A model generated the notes under the pieces. It was not told where the DNA came from. It was given only the letters and a program-made list of their open reading frames with translations, and ran no database searches. Positions 55,047 through 62,698 of a stretch of DNA of 64,000 bases are shown in pieces. This DNA comes from Lysobacteraceae bacterium (GTDB lineage: Bacteria; Pseudomonadota; Gammaproteobacteria; Xanthomonadales; Xanthomonadaceae). The translations under genes and the position numbers were made by a program. The stretch covers positions 23,204 to 87,203 of the forward strand of contig JAGWUF010000004.1 in assembly GCA_028868545.1 (NCBI GenBank), read 5' to 3'. Numbering within the stretch: the stretch's first letter is position 1; every line of letters starts with the position of its first letter.

Positions 55047-55898
55047 TCAGGCGGCGGCTTGGCGGAATTCGGGAGTACGGGCGAGGCGTTCGAAACTGAA
55101 AACGCCCCAATCCTGATCATTCATGCGGTAGGCGCGGTCGATGAAGTGCTCGTAGCGCCCTTCATTGACCGCATCGGCGGAAATGCCCTGGGCATCGACG
55201 AAGCTGCGCTGGCCGTAAAGCTCGTCGATGGTGATCGCGACATCCCCGCCCGGCTGGCGCATCACCAGAATGCGCTGGCGTTCATGCAGGACAGTGCGCT
55301 CGCCTTCCAGGAATTGCTTGAGATCGACCACCGGCAGCAAGGTGCCGCGGATATTGGCCACGCCCAGCATCCACGGCTGCGAGCCCGGCACATGGGTCAA
55401 TGCCGGCAGCGGCAGGATTTCGATCACCTCGTCGAAGCCGGATGCCAGCCGATGGGCACCCACCCGATATGCGACGCCGCGCCACAACCCGGGGGCATCG
55501 AGCTGTTCGGGCAGACCCGCCACGTGGGCAAGGCTGCGCTGTTCGTAATCGGCCAGCACCAGGAACGGCGCCCGCTGCTCGCGCGGGCCGGCTGGTGTGC
55601 GGCGCGACCGCTTCGCCGGCTTGCCCGCAACCGGCTCGGCAGCGGAGACCTCTGCCAGCGGCGCGTCATCTGCAATATCGACGGGTTCGGGCTCGGCGGC
55701 GTCGACCGGCACCTCGCTCGCAGATGCGGCATCGAAGGCGTCTTCCGACGCGGGGGCCTGCACCTCTGCGGACGGGGCGGCTTCGTCGACAGCCGCCTCG
55801 GCGTCCTGCACGACCGACCCGTCGCCATGTCCGGCGACCGGACTGGCCGCCACTGCAGTTGTTTTCCCCTTGGACTTCTGCTTCCCGCGCTTGGCCAT
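55047..55898 (-). CDS. pilI: CheW-like protein PilI with acidic N-terminal extension
   Basis: Coupling protein between PilJ and ChpA. 283 residues, against about 178 in Pseudomonas. Residues 1-14 are Lys-rich, 15-95 are an Ala/Glu/Asp/Pro-rich, low-complexity segment likely to be disordered, and 96-108 are basic. The CheW domain starts near 112 (FLVLADYEQRSLAHVAGLPEQ) and includes WMLGVANIRGTLLPVVDLKQFL. It lies two bases before pilH in the operon order and 33 bases from pilJ. Confidence 0.9.
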   Translation of the reverse strand: MAKRGKQKSKGKTTAVAASPVAGHGDGSVVQDAEAAVDEAAPSAEVQAPASEDAFDAASASEVPVDAAEPEPVDIADDAPLAEVSAAEPVAGKPAKRSRRTPAGPREQRAPFLVLADYEQRSLAHVAGLPEQLDAPGLWRGVAYRVGAHRLASGFDEVIEILPLPALTHVPGSQPWMLGVANIRGTLLPVVDLKQFLEGERTVLHERQRILVMRQPGGDVAITIDELYGQRSFVDAQGISADAVNEGRYEHFIDRAYRMNDQDWGVFSFERLARTPEFRQAAA

Positions 55899-55900
55899 GT

Positions 55901-56266
55901 TCAGTGCCCGATCAGTGCGTTGATCCGCGCCACCAACTCACTCTCGCGCGGCGGCTTGGTGATGTAGTCCTTGGCGCCTTGACGCATGCCCCAGACGCGA
56001 TCGGTCTCCAACCCCTTGGTGCTGACGATGACCACCGGGATATGGCTGGTTTCGCTGTCACGCGAGAGTGCGCGGGTGGCCTGGAAGCCGTTCATGCCAG
56101 GCAGGATCACATCCATCAGCACCAGGTCGGGCTTCTCACGCTTGCAGGTGCTGATGCCGTCCTCGGCACTGCCCGCCGTGCTGACCTGATGGCCGTTGCG
56201 TTCCAGCAACTGCACCATGACCGCGGTCTCGGTCGGTGAATCTTCGATGAGCAGAATGCGTGCCAT
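55901..56266 (-). CDS. pilH: CheY-like response regulator PilH
   Basis: Single-domain receiver of the Pil-Chp system; in Pseudomonas it opposes PilG and favours pilus retraction, acting as a phosphate sink. 121 residues. The acidic pair is at Glu8-Asp9, the phospho-acceptor is Asp52 in LVLMDVILPGMNGFQ, Ser/Thr sits in VIVSTKG and Lys in YITKP. The gene is between pilG and pilI, as expected. Confidence 0.95.
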   Translation of the reverse strand: MARILLIEDSPTETAVMVQLLERNGHQVSTAGSAEDGISTCKREKPDLVLMDVILPGMNGFQATRALSRDSETSHIPVVIVSTKGLETDRVWGMRQGAKDYITKPPRESELVARINALIGH

Positions 56267-56293
56267 GTGTGTCCTGTCCCCCCCGGTCAGGCG

Positions 56294-56692
56294 TCAATTG
56301 ACGTACGTGCGAATCGCACCAAGCAATTCTTCCCGCGTGAATGGCTTGGTCAGGTATTGCTCGGATCCGACAATACGACCTCTCGCCTTGTCGAACAAAC
56401 CATCCTTCGATGAAAGCATGATCACCGGCACGTTTTTGAATGTCTGGTTGTTCTTGATCAACGCGCAGGTCTGATAGCCGTCCAGCCGCGGCATCATGAT
56501 GTCGACGAAAATGATCTGCGGGTTGTGATCGGCGATCTTCGACAGGGCTTCGAACCCGTCGGTGGCCGTGACGACATTGCAACCTTCGCGCACAAGCAGC
56601 GTTTCCGCCGTGCGTCGGATGGTTCTGGAGTCGTCGATGACCATCACCCTCAACCCTTGCAGGTTGACACCCGTACCGTCCTGCTGCGCCAT
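56294..56692 (-). CDS. pilG: CheY-like response regulator PilG
   Basis: Single-domain receiver that promotes pilus extension and cAMP signalling in Pseudomonas. 132 residues. The acidic pair is Asp20-Asp21, the phospho-acceptor is Asp64 in IIFVDIMMPRLDGYQ, then MLSSKDG and YLTKPFTREEL. First gene of the pilGHIJ-chpABC operon with a sigma-70-like promoter about 55 bases upstream. Confidence 0.96.
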   Translation of the reverse strand: MAQQDGTGVNLQGLRVMVIDDSRTIRRTAETLLVREGCNVVTATDGFEALSKIADHNPQIIFVDIMMPRLDGYQTCALIKNNQTFKNVPVIMLSSKDGLFDKARGRIVGSEQYLTKPFTREELLGAIRTYVN

Positions 56693-56748
56693 GTGTTCCC
56701 CTTGCGCGTTGACCCTGCCCGCCGCACCCAGCGGCGATCACAGCCTTC

Positions 56749-56777
56749 TATATCCCAGCCTGCGCCCAACGTGTCAA
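56749..56777 (-). promoter_or_regulatory. Sigma-70-like promoter of the pilG-chpC operon
   Basis: On the minus strand a consensus TTGACA (plus-strand 56772-56777) is followed after 17 bases by GATATA (56749-56754); TATAGA two bases further on is an alternative -10. The start of transcription would be about 45-50 bases before the pilG ATG. No other good promoter is seen inside the operon. Confidence 0.65.
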
Positions 56778-56847
56778 GCATTTGCCGCTGCAAACTGCGG
56801 AATTGCGTGCCTGCTACCATCCCCCACTCTCGCCGGAATCCCGTTCG

Positions 56848-57810
56848 ATGCCCAACGCCGAAGCTCTCGATGTCGTGGTGGTGATGGATCCGATTGCCAC
56901 CATCAAGACCAGCAAGGACTCCACCTTCGCGATGCTGCTGGAAGCCCAGCGCCGCGGCCATCGGCTGCACTACGTGCGTCCGGGTGGGCTGGGCGTGCAG
57001 CAGGGACAGGCGGTTGCCATCTCGGCCCCCTTGCAGGTGCGCGACCAGGCCACCGACCACTACACGCTTGGCGAATGGGCCACCCGGCCGTTCGGCCCCG
57101 ACCACGTCGTGCTGATGCGCACCGACCCGCCGGTGGATGCCAATTACTGGCACGACACCCAGATCCTCGGGCTGGCGCAGCGCCAGGGCGCGCGGGTGGT
57201 GAATGATCCGCAGGGGCTGCGCGATTTCAACGAGAAACTGGCGGCCCTGCTGTTCCCGCAGTGCTGCCCGCCCACTCTGGTCAGCCGCGACAGCAAGGCG
57301 CTGAAAGCGTTCGTGATCGAACACGGGGATGCCGTGCTCAAACCGCTGGACGGCATGGGCGGACGTTCGATCTTCCGCAGCCATGCCGGCGACCCCAACC
57401 TCAACGTGATCCTGGAAACCCTGACCGAGGGTGGCCGTCAGCTGGCGATGGTGCAGCGCTACCTGCCCGAGATCGTGCACGGCGACAAACGCATCCTGCT
57501 GGTGGATGGCGAACCGGTGGATTACTGCCTGGCGCGGATCCCGCAGGGCGATGAATTTCGCGGCAATCTGGCTGCCGGCGGGCGCGGTGAAGGCCGGCCA
57601 CTGACTGCCCGCGACCGCTGGATCGCCGCCCAGGTCGGCCCGTCCCTGCGCCAGCGCGGGATGCTGTTCGTGGGGCTGGATGTGATCGGCGACTATCTCA
57701 CCGAGGTCAACGTCACCAGCCCCACCTGCATCCGCGAACTGGACGCACAATTCGGCCTGAACATTGCCGGCCAGCTGTTCGATCGCATCGAAGCCCTCGC
57801 CCGCCCCTGA
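56848..57810 (+). CDS. gshB: Glutathione synthetase
   Basis: ATP-grasp ligase joining gamma-glutamylcysteine and glycine. 320 residues, normal for GshB. Motifs are VVVMDPIATIKTSKDSTFAML at the N-terminus, RTDPPVDANYW, the ATP-binding VLKPLDGMGGRSIFR and the C-terminal FVGLDVIGDYLTEVNVTSPT. ATG 56848 fits the conserved start. The gene is divergent from pilG and overlaps tonB by one base. Confidence 0.96.
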   Translation: MPNAEALDVVVVMDPIATIKTSKDSTFAMLLEAQRRGHRLHYVRPGGLGVQQGQAVAISAPLQVRDQATDHYTLGEWATRPFGPDHVVLMRTDPPVDANYWHDTQILGLAQRQGARVVNDPQGLRDFNEKLAALLFPQCCPPTLVSRDSKALKAFVIEHGDAVLKPLDGMGGRSIFRSHAGDPNLNVILETLTEGGRQLAMVQRYLPEIVHGDKRILLVDGEPVDYCLARIPQGDEFRGNLAAGGRGEGRPLTARDRWIAAQVGPSLRQRGMLFVGLDVIGDYLTEVNVTSPTCIRELDAQFGLNIAGQLFDRIEALARP

Positions 57811-58697
57811 TGGCTGCAAGCACCGCCCCCGCCCTGCCGGCACCACCACGGATCGGCGAAACCGAACGCATGCGCGCCACCGTGGTGTTGTCGGTGCTGC
57901 TGCATGCGCTGGTCATCCTCGGAATCGGCTTTACTCTCGAGGATGCCGCGCCGCTGGTGCCTACCCTCGACGTGATCCAGACCCGCACGCAAACGCCGCT
58001 GACGCCGGCACAGGCGGATTTTCTAGCGCAGGCCAACAACCAGGGCGGTGGCGAACACGACCAGACCAACCGTCCCAGCGCACCGCAGGCTGGCCCGTTG
58101 CCGCAGCCCGAGGAGGGCCTGGCGCCGCGGCCCCTGCACGCGCAGTCGCCCACGCCCAGCCCGCCGCAACAGGCGCGCACCCTCACCTCCGTGCAGGGCG
58201 ATACCGCCGTCGCGCTGCCCACGCCGCTTCCGGAAGCCGAGGCCAATGGCCAGCCACCCGGGCGCGAAAAAATCGATCGCGACATCGAAATGGCACGTCT
58301 GGCGGCGGAGATCCAATTGCGTTCGGCCGAATATGCCAAGCGCCCGAAGCGCAAGTTCGTTTCGGCCAGCACCAAGGAATACAGCTGGGCGCAGTACCTG
58401 CGCAGCTGGGTGAGCCGGGTGGAGCGGGTGGGCAATCTGAATTACCCGGATGAAGCGCGCCGACGCCACATCGGTGGGCTGGTGGTGATCAGCGTGGCGG
58501 TGCGGCGCGACGGCAGCGTGGAGAGCATGCGCATCATCCGCAGCAGCAGCATCCCGATGCTGGACGATGCCGCACTGCGCATCGTCAAGCTGTCCGAACC
58601 CTTTGCGCCGCTGCCGAAAACCAGCGAAGACCCGGATGTGCTGCACATCACCCGCACCTGGCAATTCCTGCCGGGGGGTGAGCTGGTGGATCGCTGA
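57810..58697 (+). CDS. TonB-family energy transducer
   Basis: Periplasm-spanning protein that couples proton motive force to outer-membrane receptors. 295 residues. One N-terminal membrane segment (about 24-42, VVLSVLLHALVILGIGF) contains the His used in the membrane by TonB. A Pro/Gln-rich linker covers residues 60-150. The C-terminal domain includes NLNYPDEARRRHIGGLVVISV, RRDGSVESMRIIRSS and ALRIVKLSEPFAPLP. exbB and exbD are absent here. TonB-like gene after gshB is a common Xanthomonadaceae arrangement. Confidence 0.9.
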   Translation: MAASTAPALPAPPRIGETERMRATVVLSVLLHALVILGIGFTLEDAAPLVPTLDVIQTRTQTPLTPAQADFLAQANNQGGGEHDQTNRPSAPQAGPLPQPEEGLAPRPLHAQSPTPSPPQQARTLTSVQGDTAVALPTPLPEAEANGQPPGREKIDRDIEMARLAAEIQLRSAEYAKRPKRKFVSASTKEYSWAQYLRSWVSRVERVGNLNYPDEARRRHIGGLVVISVAVRRDGSVESMRIIRSSSIPMLDDAALRIVKLSEPFAPLPKTSEDPDVLHITRTWQFLPGGELVDR

Positions 58698-58735
58698 GAC
58701 TGCGTCGCCCGACGTGCGAACCGCGGCAAGCCGCC

Positions 58736-59221
58736 TCAGCGGTACAGGCAGTCCACCAGCGCGTTTTCACCTGCGATCAGGGCATCCAGGGATTTTTCCC
58801 AACCGGCCTCTTGTTGCGCCAGCGGCTTGCTGCCACCGTCGCCGCCCGGCGTGGTGACGGTCAGGGCTGATTCGGTGATCTGGAAGCCGCCATCGGTCGC
58901 CACCAGCTGCCACTGGCTCTGCACGGTGTGATTGGTGAAGCGCGCCCGATACGCGAACTCTGCCAAAGCCTGCAACTGGCCGCTGGCCGGATCGGCCGAG
59001 ACCACGGTCACCCCGTTCTGGGCCGCCAAACAGCCCTGCGCCTTGGTGATGGTGTCCGCCGGGGACAGGGATATGGCATAGCGCGAACCTTGCACCCGCT
59101 GGATCGGGCGCGCGTCCTGATCCGCCGCAACCTCAAGCGTGCGGCCGTTGTAGGCCACCTCTTCCGCAACTGCCGCCGTTGTCAGCAACGTCAGCCCCAG
59201 CAACAGGATCCGAACCTTCAT
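58736..59221 (-). CDS. Small exported protein, unknown function
   Basis: 161 residues with a clear signal peptide (residues 1-19, VRILLLGLTLLTTAAVA, cut before EEVAYNG). The mature part is a probable beta-rich domain with two cysteines, one at GCLAAQNG and one three residues from the end (DCLYR), which may form a disulfide. I do not recognise a family. It converges with tonB and precedes tsaB in the opposite reading order. Confidence 0.7.
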   Translation of the reverse strand: MKVRILLLGLTLLTTAAVAEEVAYNGRTLEVAADQDARPIQRVQGSRYAISLSPADTITKAQGCLAAQNGVTVVSADPASGQLQALAEFAYRARFTNHTVQSQWQLVATDGGFQITESALTVTTPGGDGGSKPLAQQEAGWEKSLDALIAGENALVDCLYR

Positions 59222-59275
59222 GCCACCCCCCGCGGCAATCCTCCATACGGGGGAGCATAGCCAAAACCCGAACGA

Positions 59276-59974
59276 TCAATGATGAAAGTTTCGCAATGCC
59301 TGCTGTTGCGCCAGGGTCAGGGCCACATCGTTGCGCAGGTAAGCCGGCTCGACACGCTCGGGGGCCACGCCCTCGCCACGCGCGAACGCCAGCGCGCCCA
59401 GCCTGGCCACATCCGCCGCATGCGGCAGTGCAGACCCATCCACCCCCGCCAGGTGGCCGCCAAAGCGGGTTTGCAACGCCGCCTCGGCAGCGGAAAACCC
59501 GGTGCCCAGCGCGTACCAGCCCGTCCCGTCAGGCAGCACGGCGGCTTCGGGCCTGACCACGACCTCCGCACCCACCGCGCGCAGCCCCTCGCCGTCGGGC
59601 ACGAACGCCCCCAGATAGACCTCGCCCATCCGCGCATCGATGGCGGCCAGCCGCCCGCCGGCGGTGTTGGCCTGCATGGCCAGCGCCGCCAGCGTGGACA
59701 CCGCCAGCACCGGGCGATCCAGCGCCAGTGCAATCCCCTGCGCCAGCGCGATCGCCAGCCGCACCCCCGTGAACGCCCCCGGACCACGCCCCACCGCAAT
59801 CGCATCCAGCTGCGCGCGCGCCACGCCCGCCTCGGCCAGCAGCGCCTCGGCCCACGGCAGGGCCAGCTCGGTGTGTCGCCGGGGCGCAATCTCGAAGCGT
59901 TCGCAGACCTGCCCGTCCAGCCAAAGGGCAACCGAACAGGCCTCGGTGGAGGTTTCGAAAGCGAGCAATCTCAT
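59276..59974 (-). CDS. tsaB: tRNA threonylcarbamoyladenosine synthesis protein TsaB
   Basis: Partner of TsaD and TsaE in making t6A37 on ANN-decoding tRNAs. 232 residues. The ASKHA-fold N-terminus is LLAFETSTEACSVALW; RRHTELALPWAEALL and VGRGPGAFTGVRLAIALAQGIA are the family signature. ATG 59974 precedes the conserved start; an upstream ATG at 59998 would add eight residues. It ends about 55 bases from the small exported gene. Confidence 0.95.
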   Translation of the reverse strand: MRLLAFETSTEACSVALWLDGQVCERFEIAPRRHTELALPWAEALLAEAGVARAQLDAIAVGRGPGAFTGVRLAIALAQGIALALDRPVLAVSTLAALAMQANTAGGRLAAIDARMGEVYLGAFVPDGEGLRAVGAEVVVRPEAAVLPDGTGWYALGTGFSAAEAALQTRFGGHLAGVDGSALPHAADVARLGALAFARGEGVAPERVEPAYLRNDVALTLAQQQALRNFHH

Positions 59975-60027
59975 CGTGCGGGCAATCCCATCATGCAAGT
60001 CCAGCCCCGACGTGGCCGGGGCCGACC

Positions 60028-60975
60028 TCAGTCGTGCGCGAATTGGTCGGTGGCCGCCACCAGCGCCGCCACGTTTTCGGCTTCGAAGGCCGAATGCCCG
60101 GACGCCGCACTGACGATCAATTCGGCCTTCGGCCAGACGTCATGCAAGTCAAATGCATTCTGGATCGGGCACACCACGTCGTAACGACCATGCACGATCA
60201 CACCGGGAATGTCGGCGATCTTGTGCGCATCACGCAGCAATTGATCATCCACATCAAAGAAGCCGCCATTCACGAAATAGTGGTTCTCGATCCGCGCAAA
60301 TGCCAACGCGAAATGAGGATCACCATGGCTGTCGATGAAATTCGGATCCACATGCAGATAGCTGGTGGCCCCTTCCCAGATCGCCCACGCCTTGGCTGCC
60401 GCAAGCCGCGTGGCCTCGTCATCGGAGGTCAAGCGGCGATGGAAAGCGGAGATCAGATCGTGCCGTTCCACCATCGGAATCGCAGCCAGATAGTGCTGCC
60501 ACGCATCCGGGAACAGCCGTGACGCGCCTTCCTGATAGAACCATTCCAGCTCCCAGCGGCGCAGCATGAAAATGCCGCGCAGCACCAGCTCGGTGACGCG
60601 CTGCGGGTGGGTTTGCGCATAGGCCAGCGCCAGCGTGGAACCCCAGCTGCCGCCGAACACCTGCCAGCGGTCGATGCCCAGGTGTTCGCGCAGCTTCTCG
60701 ATGTCGGCCACCAGATCCCAGGTGGTATTGCCCACCAGATCCGCATGCGGCGTGCTGCGGCCGGCGCCGCGCTGATCGAACAGGATGATCCGGTACTTGG
60801 CCGGGTCGTGGAACCGCCGCATCTTGTCGGTGCAGCCCGCACCCGGCCCGCCATGCAGCAGCACCACCGGCTTGCCACCGGGGTTGCCGCACTGCTCCCA
60901 GTACAGCGTGTGGCGATCATCGACCTGCAAGGTGCCGGCCTGGTAGGGGGTGATTTCGGGGTACAGCGTGCGCAT
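60028..60975 (-). CDS. pip: Proline iminopeptidase
   Basis: Alpha/beta hydrolase that removes N-terminal proline from peptides. 315 residues. Motifs are LLHGGPGAGCTDKMRRFHDP (oxyanion HGGPG), FDQRGAGRSTPHA, nucleophile Ser in GGSWGSTLALAYAQ, catalytic Asp in VHGRYDVVCP and His in SGHSAFE, which match the Xanthomonas Pip enzyme family. Start ATG 60975 lies 42 bases after the prmC stop, separated by a REP-like palindrome. Confidence 0.95.
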   Translation of the reverse strand: MRTLYPEITPYQAGTLQVDDRHTLYWEQCGNPGGKPVVLLHGGPGAGCTDKMRRFHDPAKYRIILFDQRGAGRSTPHADLVGNTTWDLVADIEKLREHLGIDRWQVFGGSWGSTLALAYAQTHPQRVTELVLRGIFMLRRWELEWFYQEGASRLFPDAWQHYLAAIPMVERHDLISAFHRRLTSDDEATRLAAAKAWAIWEGATSYLHVDPNFIDSHGDPHFALAFARIENHYFVNGGFFDVDDQLLRDAHKIADIPGVIVHGRYDVVCPIQNAFDLHDVWPKAELIVSAASGHSAFEAENVAALVAATDQFAHD

Positions 60976-60993
60976 GGGGCGATCCGTTTTGAC

Positions 60994-61083
60994 AACCCGC
61001 CTATTGTAGGGCGGGTTTCAACCCGCCGATGGCGCGATGGCGGCGGGGGCGTGGCTGCGCAGCGATGGCGGGCAAGACCCGCC
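60994..61083. repeat. Cluster of related GGCGGG/CCCGCC palindromes between prmC and pip
   Basis: AACCCGCC occurs at 60994-61001 and 61020-61027, with its complement GGCGGGTT at 61010-61017, allowing two mutually exclusive hairpins. A further variant, GGCGGG-CAAGA-CCCGCC, lies at 61067-61083. The element GTAGGGCGGGTTTCAACCC (61006 on) is, from memory, a common dispersed palindrome in these genomes. The cluster runs into the end of the prmC reading frame and could work as a REP-like mRNA stabiliser or Rho-linked terminator. Confidence 0.7.
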
Positions 61084-61917
61084 CTGCGGAATGCGGCCCA
61101 GCGTCACCCGATCCCGCTGCTCCAGATCCTGCACGGTGGCGATGTCCACATACGCTGCACTTTCCAGCAGTGCGCGCACGGCCCCGCCCTGATCCAGCCC
61201 GTGCTCCAGCAGCAGCCAGCCACCGGGGCGCAGGTGCGCCGGTGCATCCCGCACGATGGTGCGGATGGCGTTCAGGCCGTCAGGCCCGCAGGACAGCGCC
61301 ATCGCGGGCTCGAAGCGCAAATCACCCTGGTCCAGATGCGGGTCGCCATCGGCGATGTAGGGCGGGTTGCTGGTGATCAGGTCGAATGCGTCTCCGGGCA
61401 GTGCTTGCAACCAGCTGCCCAAGTGAAATTCGACATTCCCGATGTGGTTGTGGAGCGCATTGTGTTGCGCGATGGCCAGTGCCTCGGGGCTGGCATCGGT
61501 GGCCACCACCTGTGCCTGCGGGCGCTCCTTGGCGAGGGCCAGCGCGATCGCGCCGCTGCCGGTGCCCAGATCGGCGATGCGCAGGGCCCGGCCTGCAGGC
61601 AGGCGTTCCAGTGCCTGCTCCACCAGCAGTTCGGTTTCCGGGCGCGGGATCAGGGTGGCCGGGCTGACCGCCAGCTCCAGCGTCCAGAAGCCGCGACTGC
61701 CGGTGATGTAGGCCACCGGCTCGCCCGCCTCGCGGCGCACCAGCAAGGCGTCGAAACGGGCGGCTTGCGTATCGGTCAGCGCATCGTCGGCATGCGCAAA
61801 CAGCCAGCTGCGGGGCTTGCCCAGCACATGCAGCAACAGCCATTCGGCGTCGATCGGGTCGATCCGCGCGCGGGCCTGGACCAGCAGCGCGGCAACGGTG
61901 GTATGCGGGGAAGCCAT
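61018..61917 (-). CDS. prmC: Release factor glutamine methyltransferase PrmC
   Basis: Methylates the GGQ glutamine of release factors RF1 and RF2. 299 residues from ATG 61917. Motifs are the N-terminal five-helix domain ([16 protein letters not shown]), [34 protein letters not shown]-binding [13 protein letters not shown] and the catalytic [14 protein letters not shown]. The usual family end is near DRVTLGRI; here about 24 more residues follow, encoded by palindromic repeat sequence. Divergent from ahpC. Confidence 0.95.
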   Translation of the reverse strand: MASPHTTVAALLVQARARIDPIDAEWLLLHVLGKPRSWLFAHADDALTDTQAARFDALLVRREAGEPVAYITGSRGFWTLELAVSPATLIPRPETELLVEQALERLPAGRALRIADLGTGSGAIALALAKERPQAQVVATDASPEALAIAQHNALHNHIGNVEFHLGSWLQALPGDAFDLITSNPPYIADGDPHLDQGDLRFEPAMALSCGPDGLNAIRTIVRDAPAHLRPGGWLLLEHGLDQGGAVRALLESAAYVDIATVQDLEQRDRVTLGRIPQGGSCPPSLRSHAPAAIAPSAG

Positions 61918-61980
61918 GCCGGAATGGTAGGCGTGGGCTTGCATTCCGCCAAATTGACGCCAATTCAATAAACGAAAGCT

Positions 61981-62004
61981 ATTGATTGAATGGCAACAAT
62001 CAAT
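61981..62004. promoter_or_regulatory. ATTGATTG-N8-CAATCAAT dyad upstream of ahpC, possible OxyR site
   Basis: A perfect 8-bp inverted repeat with an 8-base spacer lies 70-93 bases before the ahpC start. LysR-type regulators bind dyads of this kind, and OxyR commonly controls ahpC in Xanthomonadaceae. TTGACG (61954-61959) with GCTATT (61978-61983) at 18 bases spacing is one possible promoter; it would be overlapped by the dyad. An OxyR-activated promoter starting downstream is also possible. Confidence 0.5.
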
Positions 62005-62073
62005 TTCCATTATTCATTTGCGCTGCCTATCCTTCCCTCGTACCAACCACCCCAACCACCCGGAGGATTCCCC

Positions 62074-62637
62074 ATGTCCCTGATCAATACCCAAGTCCAA
62101 CCGTTCAAGGCCAACGCATTCCACAACGGCAAGTTCATCGAAGTCACCGAAGCGGATCTGAAAGGCAAGTGGTCGGTGCTGATCTTCATGCCGGCTGCGT
62201 TCACCTTCAATTGCCCCACCGAAATCGAAGACGCCGCCGAGCATTACGCCGAGTTCCAGAAGGCCGGGGCCGAGGTCTACATCGTCACCACCGACACCCA
62301 TTTCAGCCACAAGGTGTGGCACGAAACCAGCCCGGCGGTGGGCAAGGCGCAGTTCCCGCTGGTCGGTGACCCCACCCATCAGCTCACCCGCGCCTTCGGC
62401 GTGCACATCGACGCGGAAGGCCTGGCCCTGCGCGGCACCTTCGTGATCAACCCCGACGGCGTGATCAAGACGATGGAAGTGCACGACAACGCGATTGCGC
62501 GTGACGTGTCGGAAACCGTGCGCAAGTTGCAGGCCGCGCAATACGTGGCCAGCCACAGCGGCGAAGTGTGCCCGGCCAAGTGGAAGGAAGGCGCCAAGAC
62601 CATCGCGCCGTCGCTGGATTTGGTCGGCAAGATCTGA
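62074..62637 (+). CDS. ahpC: Alkyl hydroperoxide reductase peroxiredoxin AhpC
   Basis: Two-Cys peroxiredoxin that reduces hydrogen peroxide and organic peroxides. 187 residues as in E. coli. The peroxidatic Cys47 is in [10 protein letters not shown] and the resolving Cys166 in GEVCPAKW. A strong GGAGGA ribosome site lies at 62062-62067, fixing ATG 62074 over an upstream in-frame ATG at 61990. The gene is reduced by AhpF encoded next. Confidence 0.97.
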   Translation: MSLINTQVQPFKANAFHNGKFIEVTEADLKGKWSVLIFMPAAFTFNCPTEIEDAAEHYAEFQKAGAEVYIVTTDTHFSHKVWHETSPAVGKAQFPLVGDPTHQLTRAFGVHIDAEGLALRGTFVINPDGVIKTMEVHDNAIARDVSETVRKLQAAQYVASHSGEVCPAKWKEGAKTIAPSLDLVGKI

Positions 62638-62651
62638 ATCGAGTTTGACCT

Positions 62652-62679
62652 CCCCCTCTCCCATGCGCGGGAGAGGGGG
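62652..62679 (+). terminator. Perfect hairpin between ahpC and ahpF
   Basis: CCCCCTCTCCC and GGGAGAGGGGG form an 11-bp perfect stem around ATGCGC, 14 bases after the ahpC stop. No T-run follows, so it is more likely a processing or stability element that lets ahpC mRNA exceed ahpF than a full terminator. It resembles dispersed CTCCC/GGGAG palindromes. Confidence 0.55.
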
Positions 62680-62698
62680 CAATGCCACGGAGATAGCC

